A DNA stretch of 23,946 nt, from the NCBI GenBank assembly GCA_035627675.1, contig DASPLH010000132.1, positions 1 through 23,946 of the forward strand, read 5' to 3'. Of the stretch, positions 1 to 8,131 are shown in pieces. A program made the position numbers and the translations under genes. The notes beneath the pieces are model-generated. The model did no database searches and had not been told where the DNA came from. It saw nothing but the letters and a program-made list of their open reading frames with translations. The first letter of the stretch is position 1. Every line of letters starts with the position of its first letter. The DNA is from DASPLH01 sp035627675. Its GTDB lineage: Bacteria > Acidobacteriota > Terriglobia > Terriglobales > Acidobacteriaceae.

Positions 1-3
1 GTG

Positions 4-33
4 TTGGCGGAAGCGTGTGTGAGTCGAACACAC
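4..33 (-). repeat. Duplicate of the 3' end of tRNA-Sec (att-like direct repeat)
   Basis: These 30 bases are identical to 71-100, which hold the T arm, the 3' acceptor strand and the encoded CCA of the neighbouring tRNA-Sec gene. The two copies are 67 bp apart (start to start) and diverge immediately on both sides. No D arm, anticodon or variable arm accompanies this copy, so it cannot be a second tRNA. Duplications of a tRNA 3' end are the usual scar of tyrosine-recombinase islands, and selC is a known island target in enterobacteria. Only 37 bp lie between the copies, so this is an empty or collapsed site, a local slippage duplication, or one end of an element lying left of the window. Confidence 0.85.
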
Positions 34-71
34 ACCCGTGGAGCGGCACGCTGTGTAACGAGAGGTGTTCT

Positions 72-170
72 TGGCGGAAGCGTGTGTGAGTCGAACACAC
101 CCACGACAGGGCGAACCTGCCGTGCGCCGGTTTTGAAGACCGGGAGGATCACCGGATCCCCTTCGCTTCC
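72..170 (-). tRNA. selC: tRNA-Sec (anticodon UCA)
   Basis: Selenocysteine-inserting tRNA; it is charged with serine, converted to Sec by SelA, and delivered to UGA codons by SelB. On the minus strand the 5' acceptor GGAAGCG pairs with CGCTTCC, followed by discriminator G and an encoded CCA. The anticodon loop CTTCAAA sits on a CCGGT/ACCGG stem, with the TCA anticodon at 134-136. The D arm is a long stem (GGATC/GATCC plus flanking pairs) closed by a 4-nt CGGT loop. The variable arm is a ~9-bp hairpin with a TTCG loop. An extended D stem and long variable arm are the hallmarks of tRNA-Sec. The expected eighth acceptor pair is A-A here, a small deviation. A good sigma70-type promoter lies just upstream. 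No selA, selB or selD is in view. Confidence 0.95.
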
Positions 171-184
171 GCGCCGGTAGTTCG

Positions 185-213
185 ATTACAACCGAAGCAC
201 TTCGTTTGGTCAA
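185..213 (-). promoter_or_regulatory. Promoter of selC
   Basis: On the minus strand, -35 TTGACC (208-213) and -10 TGTAAT (185-190) are separated by exactly 17 bp. Transcription would start near 178, giving a leader of about 8 nt before the tRNA 5' end at 170. This is one of the best sigma70-like promoters in the window and argues that selC is independently transcribed, divergently from the PhzF-family gene. Confidence 0.75.
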
Positions 214-348
214 ACACGACGCCGCACGCTGCTCGTGGCGGCCTGGCAGCCAGCAGCTCAGCAGCTCTATACCTTAGTAGCTCAGCACCCAGAGCCCGTT
301 CGTATCTGCTATCTTTTCTCCGTCAAAACTATCCGCGAGGGGCCGTCC

Positions 349-1239
349 ATGCCCGAGTCCAGACGCCGCTATCCCTATGTTCAGCTTGATGTCTTCACCG
401 ACCGCGCCCTGGAGGGCAACCAACTTGCCGTGTTCACGGATGCTCGTGGGCTGAGTTCCGAGGAGATGCAGGCGCTGGCTCGCGAGACGAACCTGAGCGA
501 GACGACGTTCATCCTGCCGCGCGAGCCGGAGGTTGAGCGCGAGCGCGGCGTGCATGTGCGCATCTTCACCGTCGCGGAAGAGCTGGAGTTCGCCGGTCAT
601 CCGACACTTGGCACCGCCTATTATCTGCATCGGCTTTCGGGCAGCGAACTCATCGAACTCGAACTCAAGGTCGGAAAGATCCCGGTTCGCTTCACCAACC
701 CGGACGGACGAACCATCGGCGAGATGCGCCAACGCGACCCCGAATTCGGCCAGGTGCATGCGGTGGACGACGTTGCGGCCGCGCTGGGGATGCCTCGCGA
801 GATGTTCGACGACTCGTTGCCCATCCAGACGGTCTCGACCGGGATGGCGTTCGTCATCACTCCGCTGCGCTCGCTGGCGGCCATCCGCAACCTGAACTTC
901 AACTGGGCAAAGGCGGCTGCCTACCTGGCGAAGACCGACGGCAAGTTCTTCTACCTGGTCACGCGCGAAACCGAGTCGCCGGATGCGCGCCTGCACGCGC
1001 GCATGATCTTCTACAACGGCGAAGACCCGGCCACGGGATCTGCCGCCGGATGCTGCACGGGGTGGGCGGTCAAGCACGGCGTTGTCGGCAGCGACGAGCT
1101 GGCCGTCATCGAGCAGGGAATTGAGATGAAGCGTCCAAGCTACATCCGCATCCGCGCGACGAAGTCGGGCGACCGCGTTGACAACGTTCGCGTAGGCGGA
1201 TGCGTTGTTGAGGTCATGCGCGGAGAATTATTGCTCTGA
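349..1239 (+). CDS. PhzF-family isomerase/epimerase (phenazine biosynthesis-like protein)
   Basis: 296-aa cytoplasmic protein of the diaminopimelate-epimerase-fold PhzF family. The fold is two similar halves. The N-terminal half shows GNQLAVF (23-29) and NLSETTFIL, whose Glu51 matches the catalytic Glu of PhzF; FAGHPTLG follows, and GEDPATGSAAG marks the mirrored motif in the C-terminal half. Length fits the family. The ATG at 349 was preferred over the longer reading from 235, because GAGGGG (337-342) gives good Shine-Dalgarno spacing and the extra 38 residues resemble no PhzF N-terminus. There are no phenazine genes nearby, so it is probably one of the many PhzF homologues of unknown substrate; the family name should not be read as phenazine production. 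Confidence 0.9.
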   Translation: MPESRRRYPYVQLDVFTDRALEGNQLAVFTDARGLSSEEMQALARETNLSETTFILPREPEVERERGVHVRIFTVAEELEFAGHPTLGTAYYLHRLSGSELIELELKVGKIPVRFTNPDGRTIGEMRQRDPEFGQVHAVDDVAAALGMPREMFDDSLPIQTVSTGMAFVITPLRSLAAIRNLNFNWAKAAAYLAKTDGKFFYLVTRETESPDARLHARMIFYNGEDPATGSAAGCCTGWAVKHGVVGSDELAVIEQGIEMKRPSYIRIRATKSGDRVDNVRVGGCVVEVMRGELLL

Positions 1240-1525
1240 GAACGATGCAACTCCGGCGGGCGAACCGCGGCGACCGAGGGACGGTTTACGTACAGCGCGC
1301 TCCGGTCCGCTACACGGGACCTGTTCGCCAGGGAACTGCCGGCCGCGGTTTTTCGTTGCCTGCATTGGTGTTCGAGCGATTTCCACGTGTTGTGGATTTC
1401 TGTTGATAGCTTCGTTACTTGCCAGCCCTCAAGCCGCACCGTAGGATTCACCTCGCTCTGGCAACAAAGAATCGAGAAGAGAAAGAGAGCTTTCGGGCGA
1501 AGTCTGCACCGGAGCCACCAGGCCT

Positions 1526-1939
1526 ATGAAACCCAAGCGTACGATCCTCTGCGTTGACGACAACGAACAGTCCCTTTCCATCCGCAAGGTGATGTTGGAG
1601 ACCAGAGGTTACCGGGTCGTCTGCTGTACCAATGCCGAAGATGCCATCGCCCGCTTTCAACTCGGCGGCATCGATCTGATTCTCAGCGACGTGCTCATGC
1701 CGGGGATGGACGGCACCGAACTGGTCGCGCATCTGAAGGCGATCTCCCCGTGCACTCCTGCCATCCTCTTCTCCGGCAAGATCAAGGTGTATGAGAAGGA
1801 CACACTGGCCGACGTTTTCCTTCCCAAGGGGATGTACGCGCCCGCCGAGCTCCTCGAACGCATCCGCCTCCTCCTGATTCGCAAGCGCGGTCCCAAGCGC
1901 GCCAGTCACGTAGAAAACCGCCCGGCAGCGGCGTCGTAA
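1526..1939 (+). CDS. Single-domain response regulator (CheY-like receiver)
   Basis: 137-aa protein consisting of one REC domain with no output domain. The acidic pair is Asp11-Asp12, the phosphoacceptor is Asp55 in the LSDVLMPGMDG context, the switch Ser is Ser83 (LFSGK), and the conserved Lys is Lys101 (LPKG). The C-terminal ~25 residues are basic and probably disordered. It would act by phospho-dependent protein contact, as a relay or by docking, after receiving a phosphoryl group from a histidine kinase. No kinase is adjacent; the hybrid kinase at 14216-16603 carries its own receiver, so pairing with it is only a possibility. The Shine-Dalgarno is poor (GGAG about 11 nt upstream). Confidence 0.92.
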   Translation: MKPKRTILCVDDNEQSLSIRKVMLETRGYRVVCCTNAEDAIARFQLGGIDLILSDVLMPGMDGTELVAHLKAISPCTPAILFSGKIKVYEKDTLADVFLPKGMYAPAELLERIRLLLIRKRGPKRASHVENRPAAAS

Positions 1940-2290
1940 ACACTCGCAGTGAGTCGCGGTGGCCGGTCCGGTCTATGGGCCTCCGGCCCCAGCTCTTGCG
2001 GTATCCGGTTGCGCCCTCTCCGAAGCGTCACCACCAAAGTGCTCTAAGGTACTCTGGATTCGTGCGCGCGCAATCCAGCTTTTCTGGACGTGTTCCTAAC
2101 TGCTTGACGCGTATGATCTTGGGCGAAGTATCTCGCCCGCCTCTTAGTTCCTTGTTACAACGAAAATCTTAGGGTCTTTAGGGTGAAACATCGGGGTTCC
2201 CTAGGCCGAAGCTCGGCTACCTCCGGTTCTCCTGGCCGGATACCCTGCCTGTGTTTGCAGTTGTAAAGCTTCACCACTGGAGAGTACGGC
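1940..2290. other. Gene-free leader region upstream of the lectin-like gene
   Basis: About 350 bp without a convincing gene. A TTGACG -35-like hexamer at 2104-2109 has only a weak -10 partner (TATCTC, 19 bp downstream). The second half (about 2190-2260) can fold into two consecutive stem-loops: GCCGA-AGC-TCGGC, and TCCGG with CCGGA around a 9-nt loop. An AAATCTTAGGG-type segment near 2162-2182 resembles one upstream of the paralogous gene at 19464. I could not match the region to a known riboswitch. A structured 5' leader is possible but unproven. Confidence 0.4.
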
Positions 2291-3295
2291 TTGAATAACT
2301 ATCTTCGCGTTGCCGCTGTGATCCTGATGTTCGCGACCGCCGCGTTCGCGGGAGTGACGGTCTCTTCCCCCACGCCCGGTTCCACCACTGGTTCGTCCGT
2401 GCACTTTGTCTCCACAACAACCATGAGCGGAACCGTCACGGCGACCGCGCTCTATGTGGACAACGTGAAGAAGTACCAGGTGAGCGGCAGCAGGCTGGAC
2501 ACCTGGCAGACGTTGGCGGCCGGCACGCGATACATCGTCATCCAGTCGTGGAACAACTACGGACAGGTTGTGAAGTCGGCGCCCTTCACCGTCAACGTTG
2601 GCTCGAGCAGTTCCGGTTCGACCGGCGGTTCGACGGCCATCCCCGCCAGCGCCACCACCTATGGAAACATCGACCAGATGAGCGGGTGGCAGCATTGCGA
2701 CGCCTGCGCAGGCATCGGCGGCGCGGGTCCGACCACGCCCTACAGCATGACGCAGAACCAGTCCACGCCCTCGATGGACGGCAGATCGATCAACTTCTGG
2801 CTCGGGGGAACGGTGCCGTACGCGAATGCCCTGTGGTGGAAGCAGCTCGGCGCCAACGACGGCGTGAAGAACTTCGTGTACGACCTGTACTTCTACTACA
2901 AGGACGCAGCCGCCCCGCAGGCGCTCGAGTTCGACCTGAACCAGTCCGTCGGCGGCAAGAAGTACATCTTCGGCACGCAATGCAGCCCGCGCGGCAGTAA
3001 GCAGTGGGACATCTGGGACAACATCAACGCGCGCTGGGTCTCGACCGGAATCGCCTGTCCCGCGCCGCCCACGTACCAGTGGAACCACCTGACGCTTGAG
3101 TTCCAGCGCACCGACGACAACAAGCTGCGCTTCATCGCCATCACCCTGAACGGGAAAAAGAGCTACCTCAACCGGTACTTCGCGCCGCGCGCCGTCAATG
3201 CCCGCGAGTTGAACGTGGCCTTCCAGATGGACGGGAACTACCAGCAGAAGGATTACAACGTGTGGGTCGATAAGGTCACGCTCAAGGCTTGGTAA
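2291..3295 (+). CDS. Secreted Ig-like/lectin-like protein, paralogue A
   Basis: 334-aa exported protein. Residues 1-20 form a Sec signal peptide ending AFA. Residues ~21-103 are a beta-rich Ig-like domain beginning VTVSSPTPGST. A Ser/Gly linker (104-118) leads to a C-terminal ~215-residue domain that looks like a concanavalin/jelly-roll sheet (alternating aromatic strands, WVDKV near the end). Four cysteines, C136 and C139 (HCDAC) plus C231 and C256, are conserved in the paralogue at 19464, suggesting two disulfides or a metal site. No glycosidase catalytic motif is visible. The start is TTG at 2291, supported by GGAGAG (2279-2284) and by the signal peptide beginning there. Function unknown; a cell-surface or matrix carbohydrate-binding role is inference. 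Confidence 0.85.
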   Translation: MNNYLRVAAVILMFATAAFAGVTVSSPTPGSTTGSSVHFVSTTTMSGTVTATALYVDNVKKYQVSGSRLDTWQTLAAGTRYIVIQSWNNYGQVVKSAPFTVNVGSSSSGSTGGSTAIPASATTYGNIDQMSGWQHCDACAGIGGAGPTTPYSMTQNQSTPSMDGRSINFWLGGTVPYANALWWKQLGANDGVKNFVYDLYFYYKDAAAPQALEFDLNQSVGGKKYIFGTQCSPRGSKQWDIWDNINARWVSTGIACPAPPTYQWNHLTLEFQRTDDNKLRFIAITLNGKKSYLNRYFAPRAVNARELNVAFQMDGNYQQKDYNVWVDKVTLKAW

Positions 3296-3323
3296 TCGAA
3301 GCAGCCTCCTGAAAGCCTCTCTC

Positions 3324-3355
3324 ATGCGGAGCCGGCCGGCTCCGCATCCTTTTTT
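3324..3355 (+). terminator. Rho-independent terminator after lectin-like gene A
   Basis: A perfect 10-bp stem (ATGCGGAGCC/GGCTCCGCAT) with a GGCC loop is followed by CC and a run of six T. It lies about 30 bp after the stop codon and separates this gene from the ABC ATPase. Confidence 0.9.
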
Positions 3356-3421
3356 GGATAGGCAGCGTGACACTTGCGACGGCGAGCAACAGCGGCCGTC
3401 ATGTACACTCAAAAGGTCCCC

Positions 3422-4135
3422 ATGGCGCCGATCATTTCAGTTGAGAACGTAACCAAGACTTACCGGATTGGTAAAGTCGATGTCCCCGCCGTTCGCGGCA
3501 TCTCCTTCGCCGTCGAACGCGGTGAGTTTGTCAGCGTCGTAGGTCCTTCCGGAAGCGGCAAGTCCACTTTGTTTTACATGCTGGGCGGGTTGACCACGGC
3601 CGACACCGGGCGCGTGGTGATCGATGGCGCCGACTTCGCGGCCCTCAGCGACGCGGAACGCACGCGGCTGCGCAAGCGGAAGATCGGGTTCGTGTTCCAG
3701 AAGTTCAATTTGCTGCCCACCCTCGACGCGAAGGGGAACATCGAGATCGCACGCGACATCGCCGGCCCGGATGCCATCCAGGACGACGGTTACCTGGGCC
3801 ACGTGGCCGAACTGCTGGGCATCGACAAGCGCCTTCACCACCGGCCTTCGGAGATGAGCGGCGGCGAGCAGCAGCGCGTTGCGCTGGCGCGCGCGCTGGT
3901 CAACAAACCTGCCATCGTGCTGGCCGATGAGCCCACGGGCAACCTCGACACGAAGAACTCGGAAATCGTGCTCTCCATGCTGCGCCGGTCCAACAAGGAT
4001 CTCGGACAGACCGTGCTAATGATCACGCACAATCCCGAGGCCGCGGCCTACGGCGACCGCATCCTGCACATGCGCGACGGGCAGATCGTCACGCCCGACG
4101 AAGACCCGCAGTGGAGTCCGAAAATAGCTCGCTAG
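3422..4135 (+). CDS. ABC transporter ATP-binding protein (LolD/MacB type)
   Basis: 237-aa cytoplasmic ATPase subunit that would energise a FtsX/MacB-type permease, as in lipoprotein release or export of peptides and drugs. Walker A GPSGSGKST (41-49), Q-loop Gln93 (FVFQKFNLLPT), signature MSGGEQQR (145-152), Walker B VLADEP with Glu170, and H-loop His203 are all intact, and LADEPTGNLD is characteristic of this subfamily. The ATG at 3422 has an AAAAGG Shine-Dalgarno; the upstream ATG at 3401 has none. There is no permease or periplasmic adaptor next to it, so it is an orphan ATPase whose partner must be encoded elsewhere. A TACACT hexamer at 3404-3409 could be its -10 box. Confidence 0.93.
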   Translation: MAPIISVENVTKTYRIGKVDVPAVRGISFAVERGEFVSVVGPSGSGKSTLFYMLGGLTTADTGRVVIDGADFAALSDAERTRLRKRKIGFVFQKFNLLPTLDAKGNIEIARDIAGPDAIQDDGYLGHVAELLGIDKRLHHRPSEMSGGEQQRVALARALVNKPAIVLADEPTGNLDTKNSEIVLSMLRRSNKDLGQTVLMITHNPEAAAYGDRILHMRDGQIVTPDEDPQWSPKIAR

Positions 4136-4213
4136 CTTTCGAACTTGCGGCACAGGCACTTCGTATCTGAACTCAACCCGGGATTGCGTCACAAACCAGG
4201 AAGGAGTTGGGCT

Positions 4214-4870
4214 ATGAAGATGACTCGGATCGTCGTTGTCGCAATTGCACTCGCGGCCTGTGCATTCGCGCAAGACAGCCGCAAGTTGCCCCTGCAATAC
4301 AACGTGAAGGGCAACCTGCTTACTCCGGCGGCGGGCAGCGGCTTTTCCATCGAGATCGCGGAAGGCTTCCGCTACGTGGGCGGACAGCGGTTCGTGCTCA
4401 AGCAGGTGGCGGACGCCGAGCAGCATGTGTTCGTCGAGGCCGGTGCCGACGGTCGCGTGCAGCGCATGGTGTGGGTCCAGTTCGAGAGTTTCCTCCCCTC
4501 GAACACACATCGTTACAACTACAAACTGCCCGACCAGGTCAGGCTCGGCGACATCGACTTCATCTCCGACGCCATGGTCTTCCGCTTGTATGAGAGTGAC
4601 GACCCCGAGTCCGATCACTCGGCCATGACTCGGCTTCTCGAGGCGCGCAAGTTGAAGCTCGCCGGGCCAACGGCGCGGAGAAGGATGTTCCGCCTCTCGC
4701 AGCCGGATCGCCGGCGGGAATTGATGATCATCTACGCCGAGGCGGTGAAACTCGAACCGGCGGAAATCCACGATGAAGGCGCGCCCGACGAGCGTTGGCC
4801 CGAGATCGCGCGCAGCCTTCGCGAAGGCGCACAGAGATCGATCGCGGTCCGAGACAACGCAGGGCGCTGA
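4214..4870 (+). CDS. Exported protein of unknown function
   Basis: 218-aa protein with a clean signal peptide (MKMTRIVVVAIALAACAFA, cleavage before Gln-Asp). The start at 4214 has an AAGGAG Shine-Dalgarno (4201-4206) with 7-nt spacing; a longer reading from 4145 would bury the signal sequence. The mature part is a mixed alpha/beta protein with no cysteines, repeats or recognisable catalytic motif; a patch RLSQPDRRRELMIIYAE precedes a charged C-terminal helix. It follows the ABC ATPase by 78 bp, so co-transcription is possible, and a periplasmic role linked to that transporter is conceivable. I do not recognise the family. Confidence 0.75.
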   Translation: MKMTRIVVVAIALAACAFAQDSRKLPLQYNVKGNLLTPAAGSGFSIEIAEGFRYVGGQRFVLKQVADAEQHVFVEAGADGRVQRMVWVQFESFLPSNTHRYNYKLPDQVRLGDIDFISDAMVFRLYESDDPESDHSAMTRLLEARKLKLAGPTARRRMFRLSQPDRRRELMIIYAEAVKLEPAEIHDEGAPDERWPEIARSLREGAQRSIAVRDNAGR

Positions 4871-4955
4871 TCGCGAGCCGCCAGGTTCTCCGAGCGAGCG
4901 TGCAGCGAACGCGCAGCGGCGTCCGCCAAAAAGCCCATGCGGCGCGGCTTCGCGT

Positions 4956-4985
4956 TTGACCGGATTCAGCCGCTTTGGCTATAAT
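4956..4985 (+). promoter_or_regulatory. Promoter of tRNA-Gly
   Basis: -35 TTGACC (4956-4961), 18-bp spacer, and a perfect -10 TATAAT (4980-4985). Transcription would begin about 5-6 nt before the tRNA 5' end at 4998. This is the strongest consensus promoter in the window. Confidence 0.85.
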
Positions 4986-4997
4986 CGAAAACGTAGA

Positions 4998-5072
<75 letters not shown>

Positions 5073-5080
5073 GAAATTAG

Positions 5081-5104
5081 CCCTCGCCACAGGCGAGGGT
5101 TTTT
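5081..5104 (+). terminator. Intrinsic terminator of tRNA-Gly
   Basis: An 8-bp perfect stem CCCTCGCC/GGCGAGGG with an ACA loop is followed by five T. It begins 8 nt after the tRNA CCA end. Confidence 0.9.
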
Positions 5105-5151
5105 CGCTTGGGCATGTTGATCCGGTTTGGCGTGGAACCCGCAGGGGCGCA

Positions 5152-5175
5152 ATCCTGAGCTGCCAAGCTCAGCAT
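5152..5175 (+). repeat. Hairpin repeat copy 1 upstream of tRNA-Cys
   Basis: ATCCTGAGCT / AGCTCAGCAT around a GCCA loop: a 10-bp stem with one mismatch. It shares outer stem and loop with the copies at 5208-5231 and 12731-12753 but differs at inner stem positions by paired changes (A-T to G-C, C-G to T-A), the pattern expected of a selected RNA structure. No T-run follows, so it is not a normal terminator. Confidence 0.7.
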
Positions 5176-5207
5176 CCAACTGGACAAGGCAGCGTTCGCC
5201 GGCGGAA

Positions 5208-5231
5208 ATCCTGAACCGCCCGGTTCAGGAT
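5208..5231 (+). repeat. Hairpin repeat copy 2 upstream of tRNA-Cys
   Basis: A perfect 10-bp inverted repeat ATCCTGAACC / GGTTCAGGAT with loop GCCC, ending 27 bp before tRNA-Cys. The segment from GAAATCC to CAGGAT is nearly identical to the one ending 19 bp before the second tRNA-Cys gene at 12773. It may be part of a tRNA-Cys precursor leader or a short palindromic intergenic repeat. Confidence 0.8.
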
Positions 5232-5258
5232 CGGACGCAACAAGCTCTTTGGGAGTGA

Positions 5259-5333
<75 letters not shown>

Positions 5334-5368
5334 GTAACCCAGCCCTCGGTCGCTAGCCATCCATCGAA

Positions 5369-5389
5369 CGGTTCTCGGTTCCCGGTTTT
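5369..5389 (+). repeat. Heptamer micro-repeat, locus 1
   Basis: Three consecutive 7-mers, CGGTTCT, CGGTTCC and CGGTTTT, lie in the intergenic space after tRNA-Cys. They match, in period and GTT core, the heptamer tracts at 21484 and 23511. Short and degenerate here, so this is the weakest of the three loci. Confidence 0.45.
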
Positions 5390-5497
5390 TTGGAAGCCAC
5401 TACGCTCCAGCAACGCGAATAAATCGTCTATTCCCGATTCAGCACTCACAATACCGCCGCTTCTATGACCTTCGCGCCCGCATCATGCACTGTTTCG

Positions 5498-5526
5498 TTG
5501 GTTTAGTCCGGGAATTCATCTACACT
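5498..5526 (+). promoter_or_regulatory. Probable promoter of the M1 peptidase gene
   Basis: TTGGTT (5498-5503), 17-bp spacer, and TACACT (5521-5526) give a reasonable sigma70-like promoter about 45 nt upstream of the start codon at 5576. The same TACACT hexamer recurs close to several other starts in the window. Confidence 0.5.
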
Positions 5527-5575
5527 GCCGCGCCAGAGTACTACCAATCCAGTCGTAGGCTGAGGCTTCGCTGCT

Positions 5576-7987
5576 ATGACATCGTCCCTGCGGTCGCTGT
5601 CGGTTTTGCTGTTGCTCGCTCTCATCCCGGGTGCATTCGCCGTAGAGCCCACGAAATCACAACCGAACACAGATCCTACCTACTTGGCGCTGCGGCAGGC
5701 CCGGTCCGGCCAGGCATATGAAGTGACGAACGCGAAGCTCGTGCGTGATGTCGGCACGTTCACGTTCAACAGCGGCACGTTCTGCTTTCTCGAACCCGTC
5801 CAGGGAGTCGTGACCGGCGCTGTATTCAAGGGCGCTGGAACCTTCACAATCGCGACCAACGATCGCATTGAGCAAAAGCAACTCTCGACGCTTACGGGTC
5901 AGACGGGATTCAGCGAAGAGTTCGAGAGGCTGACCTTGCGCTTCGTAGATGCGACGGCTGACGAACTCCGCGCCTCGGGCGCGCTGAAGGAGTCGAGCGC
6001 TCCGTGTCCGGTGGATGTGCTGGAAGATACGCAGAAGCAGCTGCGGACAGAACTCCATGAAAATATCGCGGCGCGGCTCTTGCAGCCGGTATTGGCAACC
6101 AAGGCGGACGGCTCTTTCCATGCGTTCATCCGCGGCAAGAAGTACGGCAGGGTCCTGTTTGCCATTGATCCTCGCGGCCTCGCAACCCTCGCTCCCGATC
6201 AGGTCATCATGATGACCCACGATGACATGAAGTCCGGGCTCTGGTACGGAGGACGTCTCACGTCAGAATCCGCCCCCAAGCTCGGTTCGCACGATGGCCG
6301 CTTCATCGAGATCGCCAGCCAAAAGATCGATACGACCATCGAGAAGAATGGAATGCTGACGGCCACGGCGACCACCAAGCTGAACTCGACGGTGGATGGG
6401 TTGCGTGTCATCCCGTTCGATCTCGTCTCCAAACTACGTGTCTCCAGCGTCACAGACGGAAGCGGAGCTCCGCTGAACTGGATCCAGGAAGACAAAGACG
6501 AAGACGGCGACTTCTTCGTCATCCTGCCGAAACCAGTCGCGAAGGGTGAAAGCGTTACCATCACCACGAGCTACGCCGGCAAAGAGGTCGTAAGCAGGGA
6601 AGGCGATGGGAACTACTATCCGACATCGCGTAGCAATTGGTATCCCAACGTGCACGTTGGCGGGTACACACACTACGAGTTGACGTTCCGCATCCCGAAG
6701 GGAAACCAGATCGCCGCAACCGGCTTGCTGGTGAGCGAACGCACGGAGGGCAACCAGCATGTCTCCGTGTGGAAGACAGATGTGCCGATCGCCGTGGCCG
6801 GATTCAATATTGGGTCGTTCAAACGCGAGGATGTTGAACTCCCCAAAGAGGGTGTGAAGGTCGAGGCGTTCGCCAACAAGGAAATCCCGGACATGTTCAA
6901 GCAGCTCCGGATGATCGCCGATTCTGATGCGAACACGGACTCCTCCGCACTCGGCGCTCTTGGCACAATGGAAACGACCCCGATGCTCAAGAGAGCCCTT
7001 GCCGAGGCGCAACTTTCGGTAAGGCTGTACACCGACTATTTTGGCCCCATGTCGTACAAAGGACTTCAGGTCACACAACAGACCGCCGGGTGGTACGGAC
7101 AGGCCTGGCCGGGACTGGTCTTCCTGCCCATCACCTACTTCCTCGACAGCACCACGCGTCACACCCTGGGCATGGATGACACGAAGGCGTATTTCAACGT
7201 AGTGGAGCCGCACGAGGTCGCCCACGAGTGGTGGGGACATACCGTTGGCTGGACTTCATATCGCGACCAGTGGATGAGCGAAGGCTTTTCCGACTTCTCG
7301 GCCTCCTTGTTCCTGCAACTCGTGCGTGGCGACACCAAGGCATACATGAAGTTCTGGAAGGATCAACGCACGGAGTTGCTCGAGAAGAACAAGCTCGGGC
7401 GTCGCGCCATCGATGCCGGGCCGGTCACGCTTGGGTATCGCGCTTCGAACTTCAAGACCGGGTACGGAACATACGGGGCGCTTGTCTATGCCAAGGGCTC
7501 ATACATCCTGCACATGTTGCGCATGATGATGTGGACGCCGCAGGGTCGTGATACGGCGTTCCAGAACATGATGAAGGACTTTGTGAACACCTACCGCAAC
7601 AAGCCCGCTACGACCGAAGACTTCAAGGCCGTGGTCGAGCGGCACATGACGCCGCAGATGAACTTCGCGGGTGACCGGAAGATGGACTGGTTCTTCAATA
7701 ACTATGTCTATGGAACCGAAATCCCGAAGTACACGCTGGATACATCCAGCGAAGCGGGTGCTGATGGGAAGCTCACGTACATTCTGCGCATCCAGCAGAG
7801 CGACGTCAGCCCCAGCTTCCGCATGCTCGTGCCGATCTACTACGAACTCAATGACGGGAAAGTGATGCGCCTTGGCAGCGTGGTTCTGTCCGGCAATGAA
7901 ACCAAGACGATCCCCGTGAGTGCGGACCAGAACAAGCCGAAGCGCTTCATGGTCAACTACTTCTACGACGTACTCGCGTCAGAGTAG
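5576..7987 (+). CDS. Exported M1-family zinc metallopeptidase
   Basis: 803-aa protein with an N-terminal signal peptide (about 1-22, hydrophobic core VLLLLALIPGAFA). The zinc site is HEVAH (His546, Glu547, His550) followed by Glu569 in MSEGF, exactly the HExxH-x18-E spacing of gluzincin family M1. The N-terminal ~450 residues hold a large beta-rich region as in M1 enzymes; the region after the active site is helical and lacks a clear full-length C-terminal ARM domain. The exopeptidase signature GxMEN expected about 30-40 residues before HExxH is not visible; at that place the protein reads GWYGQAWPGLVFLP. It would degrade peptides in the periplasm or outside, but aminopeptidase activity should not be assumed. 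A TGAGG at 5561-5565 is a possible Shine-Dalgarno. Confidence 0.92.
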   Translation: MTSSLRSLSVLLLLALIPGAFAVEPTKSQPNTDPTYLALRQARSGQAYEVTNAKLVRDVGTFTFNSGTFCFLEPVQGVVTGAVFKGAGTFTIATNDRIEQKQLSTLTGQTGFSEEFERLTLRFVDATADELRASGALKESSAPCPVDVLEDTQKQLRTELHENIAARLLQPVLATKADGSFHAFIRGKKYGRVLFAIDPRGLATLAPDQVIMMTHDDMKSGLWYGGRLTSESAPKLGSHDGRFIEIASQKIDTTIEKNGMLTATATTKLNSTVDGLRVIPFDLVSKLRVSSVTDGSGAPLNWIQEDKDEDGDFFVILPKPVAKGESVTITTSYAGKEVVSREGDGNYYPTSRSNWYPNVHVGGYTHYELTFRIPKGNQIAATGLLVSERTEGNQHVSVWKTDVPIAVAGFNIGSFKREDVELPKEGVKVEAFANKEIPDMFKQLRMIADSDANTDSSALGALGTMETTPMLKRALAEAQLSVRLYTDYFGPMSYKGLQVTQQTAGWYGQAWPGLVFLPITYFLDSTTRHTLGMDDTKAYFNVVEPHEVAHEWWGHTVGWTSYRDQWMSEGFSDFSASLFLQLVRGDTKAYMKFWKDQRTELLEKNKLGRRAIDAGPVTLGYRASNFKTGYGTYGALVYAKGSYILHMLRMMMWTPQGRDTAFQNMMKDFVNTYRNKPATTEDFKAVVERHMTPQMNFAGDRKMDWFFNNYVYGTEIPKYTLDTSSEAGADGKLTYILRIQQSDVSPSFRMLVPIYYELNDGKVMRLGSVVLSGNETKTIPVSADQNKPKRFMVNYFYDVLASE

Positions 7988-8004
7988 CGGTACGTAACGG
8001 CTTG

Positions 8005-8034
8005 AGCCCGGCGCGAACAGCGTCGGGCTTCTTA
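8005..8034 (+). terminator. Terminator after the M1 peptidase
   Basis: A 10-bp stem (AGCCCG plus GCGC against GCGTCGGGCT, one G-T pair) around loop GAACA, followed by TCTTAT. It starts 17 bp after the stop codon. Confidence 0.75.
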
Positions 8035-8131
8035 TCTGCCCGAAAAACCCCGGTCCGCAGCACTCGAATTCGCCTGCACGTATTCATAAGCATGCATCCA
8101 AGTCTTTCGACCCCAATCGAGAGAACCGTGA

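Noticed and set aside
2160..2290. Cyclic di-GMP (GEMM) riboswitch before lectin-like gene A
   Set aside because: Two stem-loops are possible but the conserved GEMM core sequences are absent.
2201..3412. 403-aa minus-strand ORF over lectin-like gene A
   Set aside because: It is a GC-driven antisense shadow; the plus-strand gene has a signal peptide, a Shine-Dalgarno and a full-length paralogue.
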